The translations under genes were made by a program, and so were the position numbers. From Setaria digitata (lineage: Eukaryota > Nematoda > Chromadorea > Rhabditida > Setariidae), in assembly GCA_003640385.1 (NCBI GenBank), contig RCAB01000115.1, positions 1-64,000 of the forward strand: 64,000 nt of DNA, in the 5' to 3' direction. The notes under the pieces were generated by a model that was not told the origin of the DNA, searched no databases, and was given only the letters and a program-made list of their open reading frames with translations. Shown here in pieces: positions 24,495 to 37,256 of this stretch (the stretch's first letter is position 1; each line of letters begins with the position of its first letter).

Positions 24495-25761
24495 GTTTTT
24501 GTGTTATATTCACTACTAATGTTTTTGGCGAATGAAGGTAGCAGAAAATCATTTTATGCTGTTATTTGAAACAATAAGTGTTTCACGGCAGATATGCTCA
24601 ATTGCAACAAGTACCTATTTCGAGATGCATTTGGTTTTTTCATGTGCAGTAATACTTCACATTCGTCAAACTTCTTTGTAAATTTATCTAGCAGTGCATA
24701 TCAAGACGGGTATTTGTGCTCTTCATTACTTTTGTCTAATGAAAAATTGACTCTCTCTAGTAATTGGTTAAAACTAGTAACTGGTTTGTATCTAATAGTA
24801 AGCATAAGTGGAGGTTTAATCTTGAAGTTTGGTCTTATGGTCTCGAATATGTTTTGTACTTTCACCAAATGGAGATTTACCTTCATTTTTGAAACTTTAA
24901 ATGTATTTTAACGCCAGTACTATAAGCGACTCTTTCTGAAAAATATTAATGTGATCACCAGTTCCTGCTGTTTGGATTAATATGATGAAGTGCTAGATTC
25001 ACCAGAATTTTTCTGTTTGTTACGGCGAGTGGAGGCCCTAAACAAGTCTTACCCACAAGTTTCTGTGGTTTTTCCTTCCAAAAATTTGTAAACGAACAGC
25101 GAGAGTTTAAAATTTGGTAGCATATCTTGAAATCAAAATAGGTCGAGTTTGATGCTGCAAGAGCATTAGTTCTCTGAAACTTCATACTTTCCTGTCCGCG
25201 ATATAGGAAGGTGGCCGTAGATGTATGAAAACACTAGATATTTCGAAATCTTGGAAATTCAAGTGGTTGTCGTAAAAATATTAATGGTTTTGCAACTGCT
25301 AATGGGTTTGTAATTGTTATCCAGTTAGGAATAATTTTTTAAAACACGCTGAAAATGGAGATTGGTATTAATTGTTTGATCTCGGAGTATAAATTCTTGT
25401 TTGTTGATCATTTTCTTTATTTGTTTTTGTTAGTCTGCATGTAATTCACAAATTACAATAAAAGTGTTGTAATTGAAATTAGCAAGGAAAACTAAAATTA
25501 ATAGTTGTCTGCTATGATTATGCAGTCACAGTCATAATAATATAAAGTAAGCTGCAAAAATTGCGATATTCGACATCTGAAATAAAGCAAATGTAAAAAG
25601 GGCCTATCTGAGACCTAAAAGCCGGTCATTTCTAATCATATATATTAATGGATTTTGGAGGTGTTTAAATTCAGTCAGTAATACGTTAGCTGGTTTTCAC
25701 AGTTCAACCCTGTGGCAGTGTAATCTTCGAAATATAAGAAGGAGGCGATTTCTGATTTCGC
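24495..25761. other. 3' flank of p62, no gene seen
   Basis: AT-rich sequence without a supportable exon. It separates the + strand p62 stop from a candidate minus-strand gene end. Confidence 0.5.
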
Positions 25762-26759
25762 CTAAACTTTTAGAGTTCTAGATTCTCTGCTGGAAACAAG
25801 AATTACGATTTCAAAAGTGTGAAAAATGAAACTAATGTGACCGTGGCGGCCTGTTGGATGGGTTAACTTACCTTCTCCAGAAGTTTCGGGCTAAGTTTTC
25901 TTTAAGCTGCTGGAGTGTGTCATGTAAATCAACGTTACCTGTAATCATTATTCTTGTCTCAATAACTTTATAGCGATGGTATGGAAGAACGCAGCTCTAT
26001 AAATTCTGCTTTCGGTAATACTCACTCATAAGACAATTATCAGTAACCATACAACTATTAATTAAAATAAGGAACTGTAAAGGTAATAAAAGATTTTTGG
26101 GAAGCCCATAAATTTGGGTTTACAGAATTATGTACAAATTTGACCAAAATTTCCATTTCAGATTTAATTTGTCAACAATACATACAATTAATATAAACAA
26201 ATTTTTACTAAATATAACTGGGCATAAAGATCTCTTTAAGGTTTTAACTTTTTGCAAGAAGTCACTAATAATATAACCATAGGAGAAGGATACAGACATA
26301 ATGTTGTTTCACAGATATTTATCCTTAAATTAGACTAGGAGCAAGCAGAAATAAATCGAATTAAAAGCTGCGTTTAATTGGATTAACATATAGAGTATAA
26401 CGTTTTGGGAAGAAATTCTCCTACTTCGATTAATCTCACACTTCTCATTCATATCGATGAATTAACCAAAAATCATTCTAATCTATATGAAGATGAAAAA
26501 CAGGATTATAACCAAAAGTACCAGAAAGGTACAAATGTGATGTACCAGTCAGTGGTATGTCTGCAAGGCAATTTTATTTCACTTCCTTCACTTTCTCAGC
26601 AAATAAGGTGTTTTCTTCTCGTAATAAATTTTATTTAAATACAGAAGAGAAATTATTGAATGAACTGAAAATAAACTGTTAATTCAGTCAGTAACCACTG
26701 GGGCAGAAAACTTGGAAGTAATTAATGCATTAAAATACTAATAGTAAAGGGACGCCGAT
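25762..26759 (-). CDS. Candidate 3' end of a small-exon gene, unrecognised
   Basis: Four short pieces join with consistent phase: 26759-26739 (21 nt, acceptor CCCTTCCCAG), 26560-26513, 25938-25872 (donor GTAAGT) and 25789-25762 (acceptor TTTCCAG, TAG stop). They read RRPFTINIPLTGTSHLYL, then SGTFGNVDLHDTLQQLKENL, then ARNFWRSRESRTLKV. The 67-nt exon is the best of them, with amphipathic helix-like composition and consensus sites at both ends. A further upstream piece is possible near 27570. No family was recognised. Because the exons are tiny the chain could be accidental. Confidence 0.33.
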
Positions 26760-28119
26760 CTGGGAAGGGGTTTTGGGTTGATATAAGCAAAAATTAATGC
26801 AGTGGTTAATTTTTCAGAAATTTTTTCCGTTTTTTCTTTGAGTGGATAGAAAGTTAAATGGTCTTTATTTAGAATCAGTCTATTTAAAAATGTGTTGCAA
26901 AATTTTCAGTTGAAAAAGCAAAATGAATTTAGATGAATCGGGAAGGTAATGCAAAAATGATTTTTCTGGAAAGCTTATTTAATTACTGAATTTTTGTGAG
27001 ATAGAAATGAAAGCAAATATAAGAAAAACTCGAAAGTATGACGAATATTCTTTGATTCAGGAAGTATTAAAATGTTTCCACCAACTAAGCACGATCAAGT
27101 ACTATCACCATTGAATCAGAAAAAGTTTTTAATTTGTCAGTCTTAAAGCATCCAGTCTCGATCATTTTTAACATATTGAGTTAAACAAGTAGCAGGGAAT
27201 ACCACGAATGTTAGAATTTCAAATTTCAGAAGTTTATCTCTCCTAACAGCAGTTCTTAATAAAGTAATTGAGACTTTTTCAGCTACCCTTCAGCAATTTT
27301 TATTTTAAATTAAAAGTTAAAACTTTCGATTAAAACTTGCGGGGAAAAGAAACTACCCAATTCACAAAGTTATAGACAATATATTTCAAAAAAGAAAATT
27401 GCTAGAAGTAAAAAATGAACTGGAGAGAAATTGCACAATTTTCTATGGAATAACTTTTACCTTTTTATCTTAACGGATCAGCCTTCAACGAACGATGGGA
27501 ATTCTAATGCCAACTCGCATATAATGGAGCATTTGTTCTTTGTTTTCTTTATTGTAAACCTATTAAGTGAAGAGAATACCCAATTAGGTAACTGCAAAAA
27601 GATGCAAACTGACCAGTGCTATAATTAATATGTTAAAGTAGCAATTGAAAAGGCCTAAAATAAATGCTCGAAATATTACCATAAAAGCAGTTTATTTTAA
27701 GCATAGACTATGAAACTATTAAAGTATTAAAACGAAAATTTCATCAAAGTACATAATAAGTGCCATTCATTGTCAAATTTTTTGTTGAAGTTATGGTATG
27801 AAGAGGAATTTTCTTTTGTTAAAAATCCTTTTTTAGAAGAAGAAAATTTTCTCTCTTGCATTTTTACAGATGTTATTTGAAAAGGAAGTTCAAATTCACA
27901 ATTCTAATAAAGACTTTTCAAGGTTTCATCTATTATTAAGAACATCCAAGCCTTTCTACTGCGAATCGTAAAATTTCCATCGTATTATATTTTTGCAAAT
28001 TCATTATTTCTTGTAAGAAAATTGAGCTTTATTATCAGTTCATTATTGCTATAATGCTAATTATTCATTGTAAAGGTAGACCGCCAAAGTTTGTACATAA
28101 TTTCTACACTTCATTAAAA
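26760..28119. other. AT-rich interval, upstream exons of the preceding candidate not resolved
   Basis: It contains only short open segments, for example + strand 27480-27560 (Asn/Ser-rich) and minus strand near 27570-27605. None has a secure partner. The 3' UTR of the Crumbs3-like gene must lie at the upper end. Confidence 0.4.
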
Positions 28120-28980
28120 TCATATAAGTCCTTCGATACAGGGAGGTTGCAAGTAAGGCAAATTTTTGGCATGCTGATACTCCTCGAATTGTGGTCGATA
28201 TTCGCCATGATTACGACGTCTTTCTTTTAATTTGCGGTAGATAAAGTAACCACCGACAACGAGACCAGTAATTGTAACCTGAAAACTATTCAATTTTATA
28301 CCACTTCTTAACTTGGTGAAGTTTAAATTGCCTAACTGAACAGACTTTATTTGTCCTTCTGCTGATTAGTAGATTATGTCAAGTTCGCATAGTTCCTTAC
28401 GACTTTTATCGAGATGACAGCACAGGTTATCCATTCATTTTCATTTCTGTTTGGATGTTCTATAAATCTCTATAAATCCACACGTCATAATCCTCACTGC
28501 ATCAAGATTCAAAATTATATTTTAATCTTCTTCAAAGCGGGTTTTAAAGGCTTGATCGTCAAATTTCTGTTGATGAAATGCTATTTAATGCCATGAATAT
28601 TAAATTGAATAAATTTCATCAAAGGTAGATGCTAGTTCAAAAGAAGTGAGCAGGAGGAATAGATTTAAGGACTTCCATCAATTATTAGTGTCATGTTCTG
28701 TACACATAACTCAGGATTCTGAATTTTTTTCGTCATTTTAACTTACAGTAATGTTGAGTATATTGAATGGATGAAATGAAAGTCGATATTTCTCCCAAAT
28801 ATGAGGGAAATTACAGTTCATCTGTTTCAAAGGACAATAATATTTCGTGAAAACAAAAATACATACCAGAAGAACAATTAAAATGGTACCAATACTACTA
28901 CCACTCCAACCGTTTGATATTTCAGCTGTGCTTGTCTCGATAATTGTTGTGAATGTTGCTGTGTTGTTTACCTCAGACAT
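28120..28980 (-). CDS. crb-3: Crumbs3-like short polarity membrane protein
   Basis: Two exons, 28980-28867 and 28278-28120, joined in phase 0 (donor GTATGT, acceptor TTTTCAG), encode 90 residues. A short Thr/Ser-rich ectodomain (residues 1-29, one N-glycosylation site NNT at 5-7) is followed by one membrane segment (about 30-52, ILIVLLVTITGLVVGGYFIY) and a basic tail. The tail has the Crumbs juxtamembrane FERM-binding signature (RRRNHGEYRP, compare GTYRP in vertebrate CRB3) and ends PPCIEGLI, close to the PPEERLI PDZ ligand. Crumbs tails bind Pals1/Stardust and FERM proteins at the apical membrane. The start is fixed by an in-frame TAA 15 nt upstream and a possible splice acceptor just before that. 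No cleavable signal peptide is obvious, so insertion may use the membrane segment itself. The Arg of ERLI is replaced by Gly. Confidence 0.83.
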
Positions 28981-30465
28981 TATCAGCAGAAATTATCACT
29001 GACAAAGCTAGTGGAGGAAGTAATTATAGCAATGACAGTAGCAACGATACAGCGGTTGAGCATCATCCGGACAGCAAAGAAGTGCTGTCGAGAATTACCG
29101 GGATATTAATGAAAGTTAACTCGTTCCGTAAAAATACTCCTATATCATCAATATTTTCTAAAATTACTCATAATAAATGGTCAACAAATAGCTTGCAAAA
29201 AAAAGAAATGGTCTAATTTGTATAATGCATATAACATATAGCATAATTAATTTCAAGGAAATTACGCAGCACTTAGAGTTAGGTAACTCCCTTCGGTTAG
29301 TATAAACAATTACATGCTATTTACAAAAAGGAAATTCGAACCAGAAGGAACGAATGACAAGAAGGAAAAGTATAGAATATTGATGGAGGTTCAGGAAAAT
29401 GTGTCAAAAAATATTCCTTCTGCTTTATCATCATTATTCATAAATAAATCATTTAGAATATTTTGAAAATGATAAAATATGTAATGTAGAGTAAGCAAAA
29501 CTTCAAGACGTTTTAAAACGCTGTTATTTATGAAGATTTCAGTAAAATGTTTAATCAATAACTTAAAACTTCATACATATGGAATTTAAATTCTAGCTCA
29601 CTGCTAACCTGATGGATTAGAAATGCTTCCACTAATGTAATTCATATCTCATTTTATTTCTTCGTTCAGGCTTGATTTGTTTCTCACTTACCAGGCTAAA
29701 TTTCAAAGGAGGTTGATGAATATTGCGATCTATCTTCCTGTCCTCTGCAAGATTTTTCTTGTAAAAACTCGGCATTCAAGAAAAATAGCCAATGTTTGTC
29801 ATCGCTTCAACTATTTCCATCACATAGGTGGGAGAATAATATGAGGAACAAGAATGAGATGCTAGCCAGAGCCCAGTGATTCAGAAATGATGTGTCATCA
29901 TCTCCTTTTTACAAAACTAGTCAACCAATTATCATCTTCAGCACAACATTCTCCTTGTTAATTTGTTGAAGTTTATGAGTAATTTAGAAATAGCCAACTT
30001 GAGATGTTATTTAAGGGAAGATCATTAAAGACATGAAGGCAGTAATTATAAGAGAGGTAAATTATGCTAATAAAAATAAATGGAAAATAAAAAACTTCGA
30101 AGTCTAAAGTACGGATGTGCAAAATTCAAAAAATGCACCTTTTTTCAAAAACCATATTTTACTGGAAAATAAAAGAGAGAAAATGACTAAAAATGATTGA
30201 ACTTTCGTTTTTAACAACTAAAAGCAATTTGCAGTGATAACTATCAAAAAAATTTTGATACATGTGTTTGAAGAAAGCACGAAATAATTATCATTATAGT
30301 TTTAAACTAATTAACCTTATCATTTAGTAACACAGTTGAGAGAATCTTCTGGAAATTTTTGTCTCTTAAATTTTTTCGAAGAAATAACAGTTCTTTTAAA
30401 AATTTCACGATTCATGTCGAATGAGTCATGCAACAGAATTGCATTTAAGAGTCACTAATGGTAAC

Positions 30466-30488
30466 AAAAAAAAAAAAAAAAAAAAAAA
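30466..30488. repeat. A23 homopolymer
   Basis: The longest poly-A run in the window, intergenic, with no recognisable retroposed sequence upstream of it. Confidence 0.9.
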
Positions 30489-33400
30489 TGAGGAATTTGC
30501 GACATTTTACACTTATTTTTTTATTGGAATTATTTTGGTCTATGTCAGTGCATGCAATTTAATAATGAAAAATTGAGGGATTGAAAAGGCTCACATATTA
30601 ATGCAAACGTTATCAAGATATGAAGGCTTCAAATAATTCCAAAATTTGTCGCCACGAAAAGCATATAACTTTGCATTCTATCATGATACTGATCTCGTTC
30701 AATCAAATCTTCATAACTACTTTTTTGATTCCAACATCGAGCACATTTATAAAAATATAAATCATTATATATTCAAGAAGTTACTAATAAAAAAAGCATT
30801 GAAGCAGTTAAGTAGATTGGTTAATTGTGCTCATGAAAACAAAAATTGAAATCATTCGAAATTATTGAAATAATTTCAACCGTGTAAATCCATACAAAAA
30901 AGCTAAGTATCTTAGCAAGATTCAAGGCCAGACATAGTACAAACATTTTTGATAAGCATTCTCGAAGTGTGATAGAGTAATCACTCCATAATCACTCCAC
31001 GTTACTTCTAGCAGTGTAAAATAATTAAAAACAATATAATGCGCCATATGATGTCGCCGACTACTGGACATTGATAGACAATTGAAGATCACTGAAATAA
31101 GAGAGTTGTTAAGGATTAATTAAAAATCAATCCACGTTATGTATTATTGCTTTGTATTCCCCTTATATAATCCAGAATTGTTTGAAGTTAAAAAACCTGA
31201 AATGTCGTATTTCCGCTTTTTAGCCTTCAATACGTAAAGAATGAGTGAAAAAAGTGGACAGGAATTGATTCATCTTTTTCTGATGAGAAAAGTGAAATAA
31301 AAGAGAAAGAAAATATGAATGAAATTGATGGATTTAAAGAGAAAATTAGTGGCAAAAGATGCCTTCTGCTCGATGAATCTTGCCGAAGTGCGCTTGTCTC
31401 AGTACGAAACTTATAAAAGACTCATAAGACAATCATAAATTGGAAGCCTACTGGCTAGCCTGGCTAGAAATATGCAAATCGAAGCATTCTCAATCCCCTC
31501 ATTCACTTAAGGGACATCTTCACTTAGTAGTCTAGTCTCTTGATGATCCGAACTCACACATTACACGTCACTCCGAGACCGACCAAAAATTACCACTTCG
31601 TTTCATTTTATTGAATCAACCAAGGGTTATTTTTTTCTCTCTCTCTTTTTATTCTCCTATCTTTTTATTGTCTCTTCATTTATTTACCTTTATGAAAACT
31701 TAAAAAAATCTTAAATCGAAATCAAGTGAACTTGATGATGCGTATACAACAATCATGCAATTTCAGAAGAATTACCACAGATCTTTTTTAGTTGTGAACT
31801 CTTATGAACAAATCGATGGCTCCTGTAAACTTTATCCCATTTTTTATTTTCGAACTTTTTCAGGCAGAAGTCATTTAAAAGAAAAAGAAATTTCAGACTG
31901 GACAAATTGAATTTTAAATAATGGAAAGGACAAAGGGAAAAAGTTCAAAATCAATTTTCAATATCTATGAACTAAATTAGGGAGTGAGTAAGTTTGGATT
32001 AATGTTGGAAATAATTAATGCTATTTTAATGAGACAGGCTGCTATGTTTAGAGCTGTCAATACTATTTATGAGGGACATAATTGCATGGACTACTGGCCC
32101 GTGTTTTGAAATATCTGGATAATTGTTTCTGCTCAATAAGCACGACTGTCTTAAGTCTCGTCTTTTTGAGTGTACTTAAGAACAACACTCAAACTATTTT
32201 CTTTCTTCCCTTTGATTTACGTTTTTTCAGATGAAGACTATGAACTCATATCACTTACTCGGTTAGGATTCGATACAAGAACTATATATCAGGAAGTAGA
32301 ATATTTACGATGAAATTTCAAAAATTTCGGAATAAGCAAGTTATATAAAATGCGTATTTTCTACGTAAAATAAACAGAGAAAAAAGGAATAAGATGCTGT
32401 TATCAAAAGTTTTTCAATTTCTCGGGGAAAATTTTGGAAACGGGAAAGAAGTTATAGATTCTGAAAATGGATGAAACTGGAAGCTCGTTCTACCCCAACA
32501 TATCACTTGGAAATTCAAAGCTGTAGCTGCTTTTTCGAGATTCAAAAGAAATGGAAAAACTTTTTCCAGTGCTTCAAAAAAAAAGCTACAAAAAAAGAAA
32601 AAAGGACTACTATAAAAATATAATGCTTTCACTTAGAGATTAATTGGAAAATCAATGGAATAGTTTTCTTTGAATCTTTCATTGCTGCACTTCATATTTG
32701 TTCAGCCAATCGCACTTTCAAAGCATAATAGAATTTTAGCCGTCATTCATGTATATCCTAGTGATACAGCTAATGCAAGTCAATTAACTTGGTAATTACG
32801 GAAATTGTCAAAAAAGGAGGCTACCCAAATGCTAATTTATAAAAGGCAGAACAGCTATATTTTAGTAAGTGGAAGAGAAATTACAGGAAAAAGCAGTGGG
32901 AATTTCGTTCGGTAAAGGGATCATCAACAAAGGGAAATCGCAACTGGCTTCCGATAAGTGGGCTAAATCGGACTTTTCATATTCTCTATTAAATATATGA
33001 GGGAGTCCATGAAGAGGATGGGAAGGTACTGAGAAAGGAGGGGAAGAAATTAAAATGATAGCGAGAAACTAATTACTGCCTGTTAATAAGTAAATTGAAA
33101 TTGAACCAAAACTACCTAAGAATGCAAGAAATAAGGGGGAACAAACTGAGGCTGATAATTAATAGAAGAGAATCCAAGAAATGACCAAAAATAAGTTTCA
33201 TGAAGGCTACATCAGAAACCGTGCCTGATCGAAAAGTGAAATGAAACCCAGAATTATATAAACTTTAATTAAAAAAGGGAGTAAGTAAGAGAAAGAGTTG
33301 ATAGAAAAGAAAAGATGTAAGATCAAAGAATTCATTTCCTAATTATTCATTCTAATTTTACAAATATGGTTGTACCTCTAATGAATGCCTTATCAACTAA

Positions 33401-33984
33401 TGCATATAAAAGGTAATGCTAAATTGAAATTAAACGTGGAAAAGTTATTAATGCTTCAAAACTTTAAAACTAAATATATTGAAAGATTCAGAAATCAAAT
33501 CATTTGATGGCAATTAATGGCAGGAGAAAAAAATCAGCAATTCATAAATTTACTAAATTGATTTCTTGATGGGGTTTCAGGATGAAGAAAGGGGACGGAA
33601 AGACGAGGCAAACTATTCAGAACAAACTGAATCATTCCAGTCGAGACTGACCCAAGAAAGCTCTGTTTCTCCCTTTTGTAAACAACACTAACACATTTAC
33701 AATCCGTTACCAACCAGCCATCATTGGCATTATTTAAATAATACAAATGCATATATTGATTGTTATTTCAAACTTGTTTGTCATCATCTTTCATAACTTT
33801 AAGATCTTAATTAATACAAATCGATGCATTCAAATGGAAACTAAGTAGAGCTAAGTTTCTCCTGAATCACTGACCTATTAATTTTAACTCAGATAAGTAG
33901 CAATTTAATAAATGAAACGAAATACAATCGATTTTTTCCTGTCATTCTCTTTTAGCACTTCAGCAAAGATTCACTTCCGTTTAT

Positions 33985-34060
33985 GTCACGTTGTGTCACA
34001 TATACCTATGCTATGACACACATATGCTTGTGTTGTGTCACGTTGTGTCTCACATACCTG
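33985..34060. repeat. 52-bp-offset duplication of GTCACGTTGTGTC
   Basis: GTCACGTTGTGTCACATATACCT-like sequence occurs at 33985 and again, slightly changed, at 34037, with an inverted TGACACACATATG piece between them. It looks like a small local duplication able to form hairpins. Confidence 0.75.
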
Positions 34061-35164
34061 ATGTCTCTAATGAACAAAAAGTTATCAAGTTATTAATAGT
34101 GAAGTAGATAGAACGAACAACTTATTTATGGAAACTTAACGAAACGACCACATTGATGACGGCAATATTGTCACCAAAAAAATGCGGAATTAATTTAATT
34201 TTCTTTTTGATCACCTTCGCATTTGGTACCTTGTTTGTCTTTCAAAAACAATGAAGTAAAGAAAAGTAAACGGACGTCAGTAGCCAACAGAAACGTATTC
34301 AATCATTGTTGACGAATTTGAGTTTCGTTGCTTAGCTGCATTTATTGATTCAACAGAATAGTATATATTTAATGATTCAACCGTTATACATGCGAAACTT
34401 ACTTGCACTTTTCAGTTTTTCAAAACTTTCAGATTTGAATTTTGGATTACCCAAGATGTGTTTGATATTTTTTAACTTCATTATGTCAAAATCATTATAT
34501 TGAAAGTAGACAATGATATCTACCAGAATAGGAAATTAAGAAATTAGTTTCCAGATGATTAATCTGTGAAAATTCACTTTGAAAGAATAGAAACACCTTG
34601 AGGTGATTTGAAATGAATATGAAATTATGAAATTTTATAAACTCAAAAAATTTTTCTTTCGAGTGAGAACGTCAGGGATGAATTCATTTAAACTTTTGCT
34701 GTCCATTCTCAATATTTGTTGGGAAAAGCTGCAATGTTTAGAGTGAAATAAACTGTATAAGGATTCAAAATATATACATTTGTAAAAGGAACAAAATAAT
34801 GCATGGGGAAAACGCTGAAAATGCTGCACTTTAGTTGTTTAGATTGTTCAGAGTAATGTCATGCCAAAGACAACTTTGTAGACTTCGAGTGGAAAATGGA
34901 TGAAGGAAAAAGTATTTCAGTTTAAGACCAAAGAAATTTCAAATATTTAGTCATACAGAAACTTTTAGCTTCATGCTGCAATGGTCAGAGTAAGTGGATT
35001 TTTAATATAAAATGCTATAGATCAAATTTTGAAAGTCAGTTTAATGGAAAAAATCTAAAATGGTTAGATTAATATGCGTTAAAATGGAACCATTAAAATT
35101 CATTTAAACGAAAAGACCGAATTATTAAAAAGAAGGTTGAGGAGCGAGCGGATGACTCATTCTA

Positions 35165-35265
35165 TTCATCCGGTTATCATATTGATCCGGTTATAACATT
35201 TCTTAAGTTATAATACTGATCTGGTTATAGCATTCTGGCTGTGGTATTTATCCAGTCATAGCATC
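35165..35265. repeat. Degenerate CCGGTTATA short tandem repeats
   Basis: Four to five imperfect copies of a unit like ATCCGGTTATARCAT lie within 100 bp. No coding potential. Confidence 0.6.
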
Positions 35266-35345
35266 CATCCCATATAGTACTACTGAATTCGCTTTAGTGT
35301 ACACCTCTGTTACATCAATTAATAGTACCATAAGCTCATTCCATT

Positions 35346-35410
35346 CCCCCTTTCTCTCTCTCTCCCTCCCTCTCTCTCTCTCTCTCTCTCCCTCTCTCTC
35401 TCTCTCTCTC
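35346..35410. repeat. (TC)n microsatellite
   Basis: Interrupted CT/CCT repeat of about 65 bp. The reading frames across it (Arg/Glu-only on the minus strand) are artefacts of the repeat. Confidence 0.95.
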
Positions 35411-37256
35411 ATAAACGCCAAGTGAATCCTTGACCTCATTCGACGTTGTATGTAAAAAATTGTATTTGCAAATACATAGGTATGGTAAAGAGTTCAAGGC
35501 TCCTTTCGAAGTAAAGCTGATGTTTTCAGCCATTTTCCTTAACAGGTGAGTTAATAACATCAGCAGCTTATTTATTAATCTAATTAATTCGAGTAATAAA
35601 TGAACCATTATAAATTTCCCGTTAGCAGTGATGTGTAAAATTATGAAACTATATGTACTTTATCAGACGGACAGTTGAAACCACTGATGAAAAGTGATAT
35701 TAATCAGAAATCTTCAATTAATATTGTAAAAAATTTAAAACCAGACATTTCCACGTTTATTATTTGAGCAAAACAAATGAGTGTCACGCACTATTATCAG
35801 TTTTCAACGCAGAAATTTTATAGATAGATTGGTAACTTCAGCGTAATAGGGCTTTACGGAGTATTTCATTCATCCTTGGGAATGACAATCATCAGCTATA
35901 ATATTTCTTTGCAAATTTGACACTTCCTAATTCATCAGATCATAATGTTTGTAGCTTCCATTTATGAAAATATTTTAAACGAAGCATAGGGAGTTTCATT
36001 TCGAGAAAGTATCTAACATGAAAATGATTAGAAATGAATGAATAATTTTCAAACTAGAAAACAATAATTCATTCTATAAATATTAGAAAACAAAATCTTC
36101 ACAAAAATTTCAAATTAGACAATTAGAGTTTTGAAGGAAAATAAGGCAAGAAAGGCATAATGAAATATACGCATAGCAACATCTAAGTTCAACAGCTCAA
36201 AATGATTTAAAGATTTTAAAATTAAATTATCAAGCAGTAAAACTGCCTTTAAACCGTCTCTTCAGACTGATTTTATTTCGATAAATTTATGATAGTGATT
36301 CATTAAAAGGAAGTAAGGAAGCCTGCAAAAGAAAGCGGCATAAATTGAATTCCAAATGAGTAATTTAAACTTCTGTGTCTTTTTGTGGGTTCTTGGAATC
36401 TATGCCAATACAAAACATAGCACTAAGCAAAAAATAATTGGGATGAAAATGTTACTTGCGACCTAAAATACAAGAACTGCAGAGAAAATTTTTTTAAAAA
36501 AGCATATAACCATGACAGCATTAAACCTATGAAAACAAAAAGGTTTGGTTTTAGGTCTAGTGCTACTTATGAGATAGAAAAAAATCACATCCCCGAAAAG
36601 ATCGAGCTAAACGAATATAGTTTGTATTTAGTGGAAAATGAAAGGGGCCACGTTTGTCTACATTTTTTAATGTAATATTAGAGCATGAGGAGAAAGAGAA
36701 TAGAGCAAACAAACTAAGAGAAAGCATTTGAAATTCAAAATAATTTTAGAAGGCAGATTGTAAGAATACTCTGAGTGTCAAGTGCTTAACTTGGATATAT
36801 TCATATTAAGCGAAAATTGAATTCCCGGTTTATCGCGGTAAAAGCAGTCCATCCTAGTCACAGAAATACAATTTATTTTTGAGTAAAAGCATAGTTCCAA
36901 GCGAATCACATTTCAATACTAATTTTTCACCGTATCTTTGAAACAAAAACAAAGGACAAAATGGCACTTAAAATTTGTATGTGTGAGAAAGAAATTACTT
37001 CTCGAAGCAATGCAAAATAGATTAATGAAATGTGGCAATGAAAGAGAAGACATTCATGCATCTCTCCAAGAAACCGAAATTTTAGAATCGACCTTCCTCT
37101 GCTTATTATCTAACCAAGTAGTGCTGGAATGGAATTAGAGGGTCGTTTTGAGAATTGAAAAATGTAGGGGAAAATTGGACTAGGAAATTGAAAGATCGTT
37201 GATTGAGAATCAGTTTCAAATGGAAAGTGCTCTTTTGGTAAAATAGCCGTGGGAAT

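Larger units (their letters stand above)
28999..37256. other. 8.2-kb gene-poor AT-rich interval
   Basis: No supportable gene. It holds an A23 run (30466-30488), a TGTCAC-type duplication near 33985, degenerate CCGGTTATA-type repeats near 35165-35260 and a (TC)n tract near 35346-35410. Open + strand segments occur at 29313-29465 (from an ATG, 50 codons) and about 31250-31420 (Glu/Lys-rich then CLLLDESCRSALVSV), but neither has convincing splice partners. An ATGCAAAT octamer (POU-type site) lies near 31472. Confidence 0.5.

Noticed and set aside
35248..35608. Minus-strand frames rich in Arg/Glu
   Set aside because: They translate the (TC)n microsatellite in two frames; no independent support.
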